Source of the DNA: Roseomonas sp. E05
Lineage (GTDB): Bacteria; Pseudomonadota; Alphaproteobacteria; Acetobacterales; Acetobacteraceae
NCBI RefSeq assembly: GCF_030063475.1
Contig: NZ_JASIRT010000035.1
Span: 1-50,684, forward strand
DNA length: 50,684 nt
Direction of reading: 5' to 3'
Positions 16,051-26,200 of the stretch are shown one piece after another. Position 1 is the stretch's first letter; each line of letters begins with the position of its first letter. A model generated the notes under the pieces. The model had not been told where the DNA came from, ran no database searches, and saw only the letters and a list, made by a program, of their open reading frames with translations. Made by a program: the position numbers and the translations under genes.

Positions 16051-17603
16051 GCCCAATGTCCTTCCGCCGCCGCGGCGCGGCGCTTGCGGCGGTGTTGCTG
16101 GCCGGAACGGCGGTCTTCGATGCCGCCGGCTGGCTCCCCGTTCGCGCCTACGCCCAGAACGCGGCGCCGACCCAGACGCAGCCGGGCGCCCCCGCCGTGG
16201 CTGCCCCTCAGGTCGTGCTGCCCGGCTTCGGTGACCTCGTCGCCAAGGTCCGCCCGGCCGTTGTCACCATCACCACGACCGCACGCAGCGGGGCTGAGAT
16301 GGGCATGTCGCCCTTCCCGCCGGGCTCGCCGCAGGACCGCATGTTCCGCCGCTATTTCGGCGGCGGGGATGAGGCTCCGGCGCGGCAGGTGCGGGGACTT
16401 GGCTCCGGCTTCATCGTGGATGCTGACGGCTACATCGTCACCAACAACCACGTGGTGAATGGCGCAACCGAGGTGGAGGTGACGCTGGATGACGGGCGTG
16501 AGCTGCCGGCCCGCATCATCGGCCGTGATCCGCGCACCGATCTGGCGCTGCTGAAGGTTGATGCCGGCGTGCCGCTCCCCTTTCTGAACCTCGGCGACTC
16601 CGATAGGGCGCGACCGGGTGACTGGGTGATCGCCGTCGGGAATCCCTTCGGTCTGGATGGTACGGTGACGGCCGGCATCCTCTCCGCCCGCGGGCGCGAC
16701 ATCCACAGCGGTCCCTATGACGACTTCCTGCAGATCGATGCGTCCATCAACCGCGGCAATTCTGGCGGTCCGCTCTTCGCGCTGGACGGCACGGTGATCG
16801 GCGTGAACACCGCGATCTTCAGCCCCTCCGGCGGCTCCATTGGCATCGGCTTCGCCATTCCCTCCAATCTCGTGCGGAGCGTGGTGGCGCAGCTCCGGCA
16901 GAGCGGGCATGTCGAGCGCGGCTACATCGGCGCGGTGACACAGCCGGTGGATGCGACCATGGCCCGCGCGATGCGCCTGGTGAAGCCGGAGGGTGCGCTC
17001 GTTGCTCAGGTGGAGAGAAGCAGCCCTGCCGCGCGCGCCGGCTTGCAGCCGGGTGATGTGGTGACGGCGGTGAACGACCAGCCCGTCCGCTCCCCCCGAG
17101 ATCTCGCTCGCGCCGTCGCCGAACTGCGGCCTGGTACGGAGGCAACACTGACCGCGCGCCGGAACGGCGAGGACCGGCAGCTCTCCGTCCGTGTCGCCGC
17201 TCTGGAGGACCGCGAGGCGGACGATGTGGAAGGCGAGGAGGAGGTGAGCGGGAGCCGCGGACGGCTGGGCATCGCGTTGACGACAGTGGAGGAGGCGCGG
17301 CGGGCTGGGGTCGAGATCCCACCCGACACGGAAGGCGCTGTGGTTGCCGGCGTGCGCCCGGATAGCCCGGCAGCCGAGGCGGGACTGCGGCCGGGCGACA
17401 TCATCACGGCCGTCGGCAGCAAGCGGGTGGATAGTCCGGACGCGGTAGTGAGCGCCATCCGCCAGGCTGCGCGGGCGAATGGCGGTGCCGTGGCGCTCCG
17501 GCTGCTGCGCGACGGCCAGAGCCTCTTTGTCGCCGTGCAGCAACCCGGATCAGATCGGAGTCGCTCTGGCGTCAGCCCCGGTCTTTCCGGGCCTATCCGC
17601 TGA
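16047..17603 (+). CDS. degP: Periplasmic serine protease/chaperone DegP (HtrA)
   Basis: 518 residues. Signal peptide of about 36 residues (RRR, then AALAAVLLAGTAVF, cleavage near AYA). Trypsin-like domain with H135 (VTNNHVVNGA), D165 (DPRTDLALLK) and S239 (RGNSGGPLF), followed by PDZ1 (about 280-375) and PDZ2 (about 405-500, GAVVAGVRPDSPAAEAGLRP). It degrades or holds misfolded envelope proteins. The start overlaps cbpM by ATGA, putting a periplasmic protease at the end of a cytoplasmic co-chaperone operon probably controlled by RpoH and a ROSE thermometer. DegP is also standard in the gammaproteobacterial stress locus. Confidence 0.92.
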   Translation: MSPMSFRRRGAALAAVLLAGTAVFDAAGWLPVRAYAQNAAPTQTQPGAPAVAAPQVVLPGFGDLVAKVRPAVVTITTTARSGAEMGMSPFPPGSPQDRMFRRYFGGGDEAPARQVRGLGSGFIVDADGYIVTNNHVVNGATEVEVTLDDGRELPARIIGRDPRTDLALLKVDAGVPLPFLNLGDSDRARPGDWVIAVGNPFGLDGTVTAGILSARGRDIHSGPYDDFLQIDASINRGNSGGPLFALDGTVIGVNTAIFSPSGGSIGIGFAIPSNLVRSVVAQLRQSGHVERGYIGAVTQPVDATMARAMRLVKPEGALVAQVERSSPAARAGLQPGDVVTAVNDQPVRSPRDLARAVAELRPGTEATLTARRNGEDRQLSVRVAALEDREADDVEGEEEVSGSRGRLGIALTTVEEARRAGVEIPPDTEGAVVAGVRPDSPAAEAGLRPGDIITAVGSKRVDSPDAVVSAIRQAARANGGAVALRLLRDGQSLFVAVQQPGSDRSRSGVSPGLSGPIR

Positions 17604-18227
17604 GGGCTTTCTTGGACAGCCAACCAGGCAGCCGGCAGAGGCCCTGCCGGCCCTCAGCGAGCCGCGACGGTACCCGTCCGCCGTTGTGGAACAACATCAT
17701 TGGACCGCTATCCACGAGCTTGCGGCCCGACGGAGCCTGAGGGTTGAGACGGGCGCAGCCCGTCGTTCTGGCCAAGTGGCTTGCCGGAAAGGAATGGCCC
17801 CAAGGCACGCGCCCTGACCGTAGCGTCGGTCCCCGTGTCGGGCGCACCGACATGGCGCGATGAGATACGCAGCCGTCCTGTCTCGACGCCTCATGATCGA
17901 CGGCGAGTGCCTCCTCCGCAATGGAAACGGCCATAGCGGCCGGCGTGCTTCCTGACCTGGCGGTCTCCTCAGGTCCTGCCTCAACGGCTCAACGCGACGG
18001 AGCGGTCGCAGGTGGAATGATCCCGGAGGAATACTGGCCGGACCTACCTCCAGTCTCACCACGCACGTCGTGACCTGACCGCGGGAGCGGCTGCCTGGCT
18101 TCTGCGCCGCTGTCCCGCGATACAGCGTCCGGGGGCTTCCATTGCGCGGTGGCAGACCTCGCCCGTCGAGGCAACGCATCCGACCGGATCTCTCTGACCG
18201 CTTCGAAGGTCCCGGGGTTCTAACCCT
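17604..18227 (+). other. Non-coding stretch between degP and the third Hsp20 module
   Basis: About 620 bases with no gene I can support; frames open by chance have no family features. It begins with a perfect hairpin, GCCGGCAG/CTGCCGGC with loop AGGCC (17631-17651), without a T run, which may end the degP operon. The rest may hold decayed sequence. Confidence 0.5.
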
Positions 18228-18256
18228 CTTGAAACGAAGTCGGCAGCTACCTAGCT
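18228..18256 (+). promoter_or_regulatory. RpoH (sigma-32) type promoter of hsp20-3
   Basis: CTTG at 18228-18231 (CTTGAAA), an 18-base spacer, then CCTAGCT at 18250-18256; same layout as the hsp20-1 promoter. Confidence 0.72.
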
Positions 18257-18347
18257 CGCTGGGCGCCAGACGCCACGTTGCGGGTCTGGCTGGCGCCGTG
18301 AAGGCGCCTTCTGCTCATACCCATGTTGCTCAGTGGAGGATATGGCT
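18257..18347 (+). promoter_or_regulatory. ROSE-type RNA thermometer of hsp20-3
   Basis: A long upstream stem (GGCGCCAGAC with a GTCTGG...GGCGCC arm, 18261-18298) is followed by the final hairpin: CCATGTTGCTC (18321-18331) with GAGGATATGG (18336-18345), loop AGTG, bulged G retained. The ribosome site GGAGGA is inside the stem. Confidence 0.82.
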
Positions 18348-18812
18348 ATGGAGCTCACGGATCTTGCTCCTCTTGCGCGGTCTTCGATCGGCTTTGACCG
18401 CCTGCTCAAGCTCCTGGAAGGCAGCAGGCTTCCAGAGTCGGCGGACGACTACCCGCCCTACAACATCGAGAAGACGGGCCAGGACGCCTACCGCATCACC
18501 CTGGCGGTTGCTGGCTTCGGTCCGGACGATCTCGACATCATCTTGCAGCCCAACCTGCTGACCATCAGCGGCAAGACAGCTGATGGCGAGGCGCGTGGCC
18601 AGGGCTATCTCTACCAGGGTATGATTCAGCGGCCATTTCGGCGAGTGTTCCATCTGGCTGACTACGTCCAGGTCAGGGGCGCCGAGCTGAAGGATGGCAT
18701 GCTGGTCATCGATCTCGCCCGTGAGATCCCAGACGCCATGAAGCCAAGGCGGATCGAGATTGCCGGGGGCCAAGGCCGGCCGGCAAAGATCGACACGGGC
18801 CACGGCGGATAA
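18348..18812 (+). CDS. Small heat-shock protein Hsp20, class A (hsp20-3)
   Basis: 154 residues, a close paralogue of hsp20-1: both begin DLAPL-x-RS-x-IGFDR and share YPPYNIEKT, LAVAGF and the closing pattern KPRRIEIA. The crystallin core runs about residues 35-135, with DGMLVIDLAREIPDAMKPRR at its end. It is an ATP-independent holdase of the IbpA type. The start at 18348 is the second ATG after GGAGGA, as set by the ROSE leader. It opens a same-strand series that runs through the NDUFS4-like, SPW, PepSY-like, ftsH and marC genes, although gaps of about 110 bases leave room for separate promoters. Confidence 0.93.
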   Translation: MELTDLAPLARSSIGFDRLLKLLEGSRLPESADDYPPYNIEKTGQDAYRITLAVAGFGPDDLDIILQPNLLTISGKTADGEARGQGYLYQGMIQRPFRRVFHLADYVQVRGAELKDGMLVIDLAREIPDAMKPRRIEIAGGQGRPAKIDTGHGG

Positions 18813-18920
18813 CCGGCTGCATCCTCGAGCGGTCGTTAGCGGCACTTGGCGGTAGGGCCACAGTGCAAACACCGCTGTGTGCCCGGCGCTCGAGGCAGCC
18901 GATGGTTGAAGGTGATGCAG

Positions 18921-19409
18921 ATGTCGCAGAACAGTACCACCACGGTTACGGCGGAAGCCTTCGGGCATGCCGTTCCGCAGGGATCGCCGGCGAATGATCG
19001 GTTCCTGGCGCTCGCATCGCGGGCTTTCCCGTCCGATGCCCATGCGATCATCCGGTGTCCAGGCCCGTCCGTCCTGTCGTCGGGCCGGGCCCGAGCGCGG
19101 CAGTGGATCCTGGAGTTCGCACCGCGCTCGGCGCCATTCATAGAGCCCCTGATGGGGTGGGTCGGTGGTACCGACCCACTGCGCCAGGTGCGGCTCCACT
19201 TCCCAAGCCGCGAGGCGGCCGTCGCCTATGCGGAGCGCGAGGGACTTTCTTATGAGGTACAGGAGCCGACGCATCTGCCAGCAGCAGAGCGGAGGCGGGA
19301 GCCGGACGGCGCGAGCTCGCGAGTGACCTTCCTGCACCGCGGCTCGGCGAGACCTGCGGCCAATGATTCCGCTCCGGTGCAGGTCAATGAGGGGCGGCGT
19401 GTCGCATGA
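18921..19409 (+). CDS. NDUFS4-like protein (complex I 18-kDa accessory subunit family)
   Basis: 162 residues. The segment ARQWILEFAPRSAPFIEPLM, then GWVGGTDPLRQVRLHFPSRE and AAVAYAEREGLSYEVQEP, is the conserved ETC complex I/NDUFS4 domain, which in alphaproteobacteria and mitochondria is an accessory subunit of NADH dehydrogenase. About 60 residues precede it and a 40-residue polar tail follows; both are unfamiliar. The start at 18921 follows GAAGGTG; an ATG six bases earlier is possible. No other complex I gene is nearby, so it may be a heat-induced replacement or protector of complex I, or may do something else (inference). Confidence 0.8.
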   Translation: MSQNSTTTVTAEAFGHAVPQGSPANDRFLALASRAFPSDAHAIIRCPGPSVLSSGRARARQWILEFAPRSAPFIEPLMGWVGGTDPLRQVRLHFPSREAAVAYAEREGLSYEVQEPTHLPAAERRREPDGASSRVTFLHRGSARPAANDSAPVQVNEGRRVA

Positions 19410-19527
19410 TCTGTCCCCGAACGCACGGAGGCCTTGAGCATGCCGGAGACAGGACCTGCCAGAGTGCGGGCCAGTCGGCCTCAGGCAGTCCCTGCGTATT
19501 TCACCGTGTCTCCGATGGAGGAGTGCG

Positions 19528-19899
19528 ATGAACATATCGATGAGGAGCAAAGACAAGCCTATTGAGATCGTCAATCTGGTGGCCGCCGCCTGTCTGTTCC
19601 TGGCGCCCTGGGGCTTCGGCTTCACCGGTGACTGGCCCGCGGCCTGGAGCGCATGGCTGGCGGCCGGCATGCTGGCCGTATACGCGGTGGCTTCATGGCG
19701 CAGCTCCAGTGGCCGGAACGCCTGGACCGCGGGTGGCGAGGCCACCATCGGTATCTGGGCGATCTGCGCACCGTGGGTGGGGCACTTCTCCACCAACCAA
19801 CCCGCGATGTGGAGCCATGTGATGGTTGGTGCTGCCGTGCTGCTTGCCGCGGCGCTCGACCTGATCTGGCCCCGCATGCACGGGAGCAGGATGGCATAG
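19528..19899 (+). CDS. SPW-repeat membrane protein
   Basis: 123 residues with four hydrophobic segments in two repeats; each repeat carries the APW signature (FLAPWGFGF at about residue 25 and AICAPWVGHF at about 78), as in SPW-repeat proteins. It is probably an inner-membrane protein with both ends in the cytoplasm. The start follows GGAGGAG. Function is unknown; the family is often found near stress genes. It shares a strand with ftsH. Confidence 0.8.
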   Translation: MNISMRSKDKPIEIVNLVAAACLFLAPWGFGFTGDWPAAWSAWLAAGMLAVYAVASWRSSSGRNAWTAGGEATIGIWAICAPWVGHFSTNQPAMWSHVMVGAAVLLAAALDLIWPRMHGSRMA

Positions 19900-19908
19900 G
19901 AGATCGCC

Positions 19909-20214
19909 ATGAGCCGCCTTGCCATCCTGCTGTTCAGCCTGGCCTGTCTTGCGACGGCTACGGCTCATGCGGGCATGCCCGACGCGCGTAACGCCAACCT
20001 GGGCCAGGGGACGGACTTCGCCTACGCCGAGGCCCTGAACGCGCTGGCCGCCGACGGCTGGCGTCATGTCTCCGACCTGCGCCGCGAGGGAGACTTCGTG
20101 CGCGCGACGGCGGAGGACTTCGACGGCCGCCGGCGGACCGTGCTGGTCGATCCTCGGACCGGCGTCGTCCTGCCAGAGTTCGAAACGACCAGCGGCGGCG
20201 GACAGCGGTCCTGA
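19909..20214 (+). CDS. Small secreted protein, PepSY-like
   Basis: 101 residues. A clear signal peptide (ILLFSLACLATATAHA, cleavage after AHA near residue 21) is followed by an alpha-beta domain: ALNALAADGWRHVSDLRREG, then DFVRATAEDFDGRRRTVLVD and a closing PRTGVVLP. The layout, a helix then strands ending in a D-P-x-T-G-x-V motif, resembles PepSY domains, which often inhibit proteases or bind at the membrane. It lies 9 bases after the SPW gene and 19 before ftsH, so it is likely co-transcribed and could modulate FtsH or another membrane protease (speculation). Confidence 0.65.
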   Translation: MSRLAILLFSLACLATATAHAGMPDARNANLGQGTDFAYAEALNALAADGWRHVSDLRREGDFVRATAEDFDGRRRTVLVDPRTGVVLPEFETTSGGGQRS

Positions 20215-20233
20215 CATCTGAAGGAGGACGGAC

Positions 20234-22189
20234 ATGCCAAGCGATGCTCCCCAGGTCACAAAGGCGAAGCCGCCGGTGCAGTCGGGCACCGATTGGCTGG
20301 GCCGGGTGCGTGACTGGTTACGCCAGGTGTTTCGGTTGAATCCGGACGGGCGTAAGCCAAACAAGCAGCAGTTGGGTGCACATGCCGGATACTGGATCGC
20401 AGCCTTCATCGTGATCACCTTGCTGCAGAGCTGGTGGGCGGCCAGCCAAGCCGTGCAGCCGATTCCCTACAGCGAGTTCCGCCAACTGGTTCGCGAGCAG
20501 AAGGTTGCCTCTGTTCAGGTCTCTGGCTCCCACCTCTTCGGCACCTTGAAAGCGCCCAACGCGGACGGCCGCCGGTTGTTCGAGACAACAGCGGTACCCG
20601 AGGACATCGCAAAGGAACTGGAGGCTGCCGGCGTCAACTTCACGGGCGTGGTGCCGAACACCTTCTGGTCCAACCTGCTGTCCTGGCTGCTGCCGATCGT
20701 CGTCTTCTATCTCGTTTGGGCACTGGTCTGGCGGCGCGCCGTGGCCAATCTCGGGATGGACGGCGGGCTGATGTCCATCGGCCGGTCGCGCGCCAAGATC
20801 TACGTCGAGACCGACACCAGGACGACCTTCGCCGATGTCGCCGGGGCCGACGAGGCCAAGGACGAGCTGAAGGAGATCGTCGCCTTCCTGAAGGATCCGG
20901 AGGGATATGGGCGGCTGGGTGCGCGCGTGCCGAAAGGCGTGCTGCTGGTCGGCCCACCGGGCACCGGCAAGACGCTGCTCGCCCGGGCCGTGGCGGGCGA
21001 GGCGGGCGTGCCTTTCTTCTCCATTTCCGGCTCCGAGTTCGTGGAGATGTTCGTGGGGGTCGGCGCGGCACGCGTCAGGGACCTGTTCCTGCAAGCGCGT
21101 GACAAGGCGCCGGCCATTATCTTCATCGATGAGCTGGATGCGCTCGGCCGCGCCCGCGGCGCCTATGGCCTTGGCGGCCATGACGAGAAGGAGCAGACCC
21201 TGAACCAGCTCCTGGTGGAGCTGGACGGCTTCGATCCCCGGACCGGCGTGGTCCTGCTGGCCGCCACCAACCGGCCTGAGGTGCTGGATCCCGCGCTGAT
21301 GCGGGCCGGCCGGTTCGACCGACAGGTCCTGGTGGACCGCCCGGACAAGCCCGCTCGCGCGGCCATCCTCCAACTCCACCTCAAGCGCATCAAGGCGGCG
21401 CCCGAGGTCACCGCCGACCGACTGGCTGAGCTGACGCCCGGGCTGACCGGGGCGGATCTGGCCAATGTCGTGAACGAGGCGGCGCTGCTTGCCACCCGGC
21501 GCGCGGCGGATCAGGTCGACATGTCCGATATCAACGAGGCTGTGGAACGGGTGGTGGCCGGTCTTGCCCGCAAAACCCGCGTGCTCAATCCGCGGGAGCG
21601 GGAGACGGTCGCCTACCATGAGATGGGGCATGCCTTGGTCGCGCTGTCGCTGCCTGACACGGACCCCGTCCACAAGGTCTCGATCATTCCGCGGGGCGTG
21701 GGCGCGCTGGGATACACGATCCAGCGGCCGACCGAGGACCGGTTCCTGATGAGCCGGGAGGAGCTGGAGAACAAGATGGCCGTTCTCCTCGGCGGCCGGG
21801 CCGCGGAGGTGCTGGTCTTCAACCGGGTCTCGACCGGTGCGGCCGACGACCTGCAGCGGGTCACCGACATAGCCCGGGCCATGGTGACCCGCTTCGGCAT
21901 GGCGGAGGAGCTCGGCCCGGTCACCTTCGAGCGCGAGCAGCGCAGCTTCCTCGGCGCGCCCCCGCCTGCCTTCGAGCAGCCCCAGCGGGCCTACAGCGAG
22001 GCGACGGCCCAGACGATCGACCGGCTGGTCCAGGATCTCGTTCAGAAGGCGTTCAGCCGGGCCTCCGACATCCTGCAGAAGCGGATCGACATCCTGCACC
22101 GGAGTGCGAAGGAGCTCCTGGTCCAGGAAACTCTGAGCGCCGAGGAGCTGGCCGTCTTGACCGGGAAGGTCGAACCCTTGGCGGCCTGA
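20234..22189 (+). CDS. ftsH: ATP-dependent zinc metalloprotease FtsH
   Basis: 651 residues. Two membrane segments (about 53-72 and 140-160) flank a periplasmic domain. The AAA module has Walker A GPPGTGKT at 240-247, Walker [10 protein letters not shown] and the second region of homology with [19 protein letters not shown]. The zinc site is HEMGH at 462-466, where most FtsH have HEAGH. It extracts and degrades membrane and regulatory proteins, in E. coli including the sigma-32 heat-shock factor. The N-terminus is longer than usual (about 50 residues before the first membrane segment). This is probably an extra copy alongside a chromosomal one. It shares one base with marC. Confidence 0.93.
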   Translation: MPSDAPQVTKAKPPVQSGTDWLGRVRDWLRQVFRLNPDGRKPNKQQLGAHAGYWIAAFIVITLLQSWWAASQAVQPIPYSEFRQLVREQKVASVQVSGSHLFGTLKAPNADGRRLFETTAVPEDIAKELEAAGVNFTGVVPNTFWSNLLSWLLPIVVFYLVWALVWRRAVANLGMDGGLMSIGRSRAKIYVETDTRTTFADVAGADEAKDELKEIVAFLKDPEGYGRLGARVPKGVLLVGPPGTGKTLLARAVAGEAGVPFFSISGSEFVEMFVGVGAARVRDLFLQARDKAPAIIFIDELDALGRARGAYGLGGHDEKEQTLNQLLVELDGFDPRTGVVLLAATNRPEVLDPALMRAGRFDRQVLVDRPDKPARAAILQLHLKRIKAAPEVTADRLAELTPGLTGADLANVVNEAALLATRRAADQVDMSDINEAVERVVAGLARKTRVLNPRERETVAYHEMGHALVALSLPDTDPVHKVSIIPRGVGALGYTIQRPTEDRFLMSREELENKMAVLLGGRAAEVLVFNRVSTGAADDLQRVTDIARAMVTRFGMAEELGPVTFEREQRSFLGAPPPAFEQPQRAYSEATAQTIDRLVQDLVQKAFSRASDILQKRIDILHRSAKELLVQETLSAEELAVLTGKVEPLAA

Positions 22190-22818
22190 TGTTGACCGAC
22201 ACAGCCATCTCGGCCCTCGTCATGCTGTTCGTGACGGTGGCTCCCTTCGAGGTCGCCTCGATGTTCTTCGTGCTGGCGGCCAACGCCTCGCCGGAGCAGC
22301 GGCGCCAGTTGGCGCTGCGGGCCTGCATGACCGGCTTCCTGGTCCTGGTGGCCTTTGCACTCGGCGGAAACCGCCTGCTGGGCGCCCTGCAGGTCGGCTT
22401 GCCCGCGTTCCGGGCTGCTGGCGGTGTCCTCCTGCTGGGCTTGGCGAGGGATCTCCTCTTCGCCAAGCCGTCAGGGCTATCCTCCATCACCCCTGGCGAG
22501 GAAGCGGAGGCCACGGGGCAGGCCGATATCGCGGTTTTCCCGCTCGCCATCCCACTGATTGCCGGGCCCGGGAGCATGACAGCCATCGTCCTGCTCACCG
22601 GCCAGGCGGACAACGCGGGCCAGATGGTGGTCGTCCTCCTCGCCCTGCTGGCCATCATGGCCCTGACCTTCGGCGCGATGCTGGCGGCCGAACGTCTCTT
22701 CCGGCTGCTCGGGCGGACCGGTGTCAATGTCATCGCGCGGGTATCGGGGATCCTGCTGGCCGCCCTGGCCATGCAGTTCCTCTTTGACGGGCTGAGACAA
22801 AGCGGGTTGCTGCACTGA
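22189..22818 (+). CDS. MarC-family integral membrane protein
   Basis: 209 residues with about six membrane segments. The signature AVFPLAIPLIAGPGSMTAIV (about 123-142) is the MarC family motif. These proteins were once called NAAT transporters or antibiotic-resistance proteins; their actual function is unknown. Its ATG shares one base with the ftsH stop (TGATG), so the two are translationally coupled, which suggests a membrane-stress link. Confidence 0.87.
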   Translation: MLTDTAISALVMLFVTVAPFEVASMFFVLAANASPEQRRQLALRACMTGFLVLVAFALGGNRLLGALQVGLPAFRAAGGVLLLGLARDLLFAKPSGLSSITPGEEAEATGQADIAVFPLAIPLIAGPGSMTAIVLLTGQADNAGQMVVVLLALLAIMALTFGAMLAAERLFRLLGRTGVNVIARVSGILLAALAMQFLFDGLRQSGLLH

Positions 22819-23026
22819 CCTGCGGAGGCAGCGCCTTTCGTCCCGCGCTGAAGGACGCGGACGGCGGATCGGGTTGCCATCTTTGACGCAACCGAGCCGC
22901 GTCTGGGGCTTTTCTTTAACGGCCGACGGACTAACTGTTTGGCCGGACGGAAGACGCGGTGCCACATAACGGGCCGCGCAATTCGCTTCCATTGCCGACA
23001 CTTTGCTCTTGCAGGAGGTGTTGTCG

Positions 23027-24202
23027 ATGAGGATTGCTCAGATCGCACCGCTCTACGAGCGGGTGCCACCCAAGCTCTATGGCGGCACCGAACGTGTCGT
23101 CTCCTATCTCACCGAGGAGCTGGTCCGCCAGGGCCATGAGGTGACGCTCTTCGCAAGCGGTGATTCGATCACCAAGGCGAAATTGGTCCCTTGCTGCGAC
23201 ACGGCTCTGCGCCTCAATCCAACGGTGAAGGACTCTCTACCCTATCATGTCGTGCAGCTGGAGAAGGTTCGCCAGCGAGCCCGCGAGTTCGACGTCCTGC
23301 ATTTCCATACCGATGCGCTTCATTTACCGCTGTTCCGTGGCCTGGCGAAGCGGACGTTGACGACGCTGCACGGGCGCCTTGACCTTCCGGATCTGAAGCC
23401 CCTCTACACCGAGTTCCCCGAGTTCCCGTTGGTCTCGATCTCCCACGCCCAGCGCTGGCCGATGCCGCCGGTCAACTGGGTCGGAACGGTGCCGCACGGC
23501 CTTCCGGGTGACCTCCTGCCATTCCGTCCCGCCAGCAAGGGAGGCTATCTCGCTTTCCTCGGTCGGATCTCGCCGGAAAAGCGTCCGGACCGGGCGATCG
23601 AGATTGCCACACGGGCGGGAATCCCCCTGAAGATGGCGGCCAAGGTCGACAAGGCGGATGCCGATTACTGGTCCGAGGTCATCAAGCCGATGATCGAGCG
23701 GCATCCCCGCGTTGAATTCATCGGCGAGATCAATGAGCATCAGAAAGCTGAGTTCCTCGGCAACGCACTCGCCCTGCTGTTCCCGATCGACTGGCCCGAG
23801 CCGTTCGGGCTGGTGATGATCGAGGCGATGTCCTGCGGCACGCCGGTCGTCGCGTTCCGGTGCGGCTCTGTGCCGGAGGTCATCGAGAACGGTGTCTCGG
23901 GGTTCATCGTAAGCTCGATCGACCAGGCGGTCGACGCGGTCCAGATGGTCGGGAGGCTCGACCGCCAATCAGTCCGTCAGGCCTTCGAGCAGCGCTTCAC
24001 CGCCGAGTGCATGGCCCGCGAGTATCTCTCGATCTATGAGCACTTGGCTGGAACGCGCCTTTCGGCGCGCCGGCCGGCTCATCAGAGCCGGCTCTCACCC
24101 CTGGCGATGCCGGGCGACATTACCCTGCCGTCCGGAGCCGGCTGGATGGACGCCCCCGGGTCGCCGGCCGCGCAGGCCCGGTCGATTTCGGGCCAGGCCT
24201 GA
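23027..24202 (+). CDS. Glycosyltransferase family 4
   Basis: 391 residues with the GT-B fold: N-terminal half MRIAQIAPLYERVPPKLYGG, then TERVVSYLTEELVRQGHEV; C-terminal half with GRISPEKRPDRAIEIA and the nucleotide-sugar site EPFGLVMIEAMSCGTPVVAF (E-x7-E). The start at 23027 follows AGGAGG. It probably transfers sugar from a nucleotide donor; the acceptor cannot be told from sequence. The last 50 residues are low-complexity, and codons there contain a perfect inverted repeat (GCCGGCTC/GAGCCGGC, 24073-24092), so the gene end may have been altered or may double as a terminator. It lies between marC and dnaK. Confidence 0.85.
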   Translation: MRIAQIAPLYERVPPKLYGGTERVVSYLTEELVRQGHEVTLFASGDSITKAKLVPCCDTALRLNPTVKDSLPYHVVQLEKVRQRAREFDVLHFHTDALHLPLFRGLAKRTLTTLHGRLDLPDLKPLYTEFPEFPLVSISHAQRWPMPPVNWVGTVPHGLPGDLLPFRPASKGGYLAFLGRISPEKRPDRAIEIATRAGIPLKMAAKVDKADADYWSEVIKPMIERHPRVEFIGEINEHQKAEFLGNALALLFPIDWPEPFGLVMIEAMSCGTPVVAFRCGSVPEVIENGVSGFIVSSIDQAVDAVQMVGRLDRQSVRQAFEQRFTAECMAREYLSIYEHLAGTRLSARRPAHQSRLSPLAMPGDITLPSGAGWMDAPGSPAAQARSISGQA

Positions 24203-24253
24203 CGGCGACAACACATCGAACCAACGAAAGGAACAAAGCGACGGAGAAGTGAC

Positions 24254-26179
<1,926 letters not shown>

Positions 26180-26200
26180 TGAGGTGGAGGGAGGCTGAAC

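Noticed and set aside
16038-17543. 501-codon open frame antisense to degP
   Set aside because: Shadow frame; the protein is His/Arg/Gly-rich without motifs, and degP with its catalytic triad occupies the other strand.
17604-18227. Protein genes in the gap after degP
   Set aside because: Open frames on both strands lack ribosome sites and look like random Arg/Pro/Ser-rich translation.
20318-22099. 593-codon open frame antisense to ftsH
   Set aside because: High GC content leaves long chance frames opposite real genes. The translation has no domain features, while the + strand frame is a clear FtsH.
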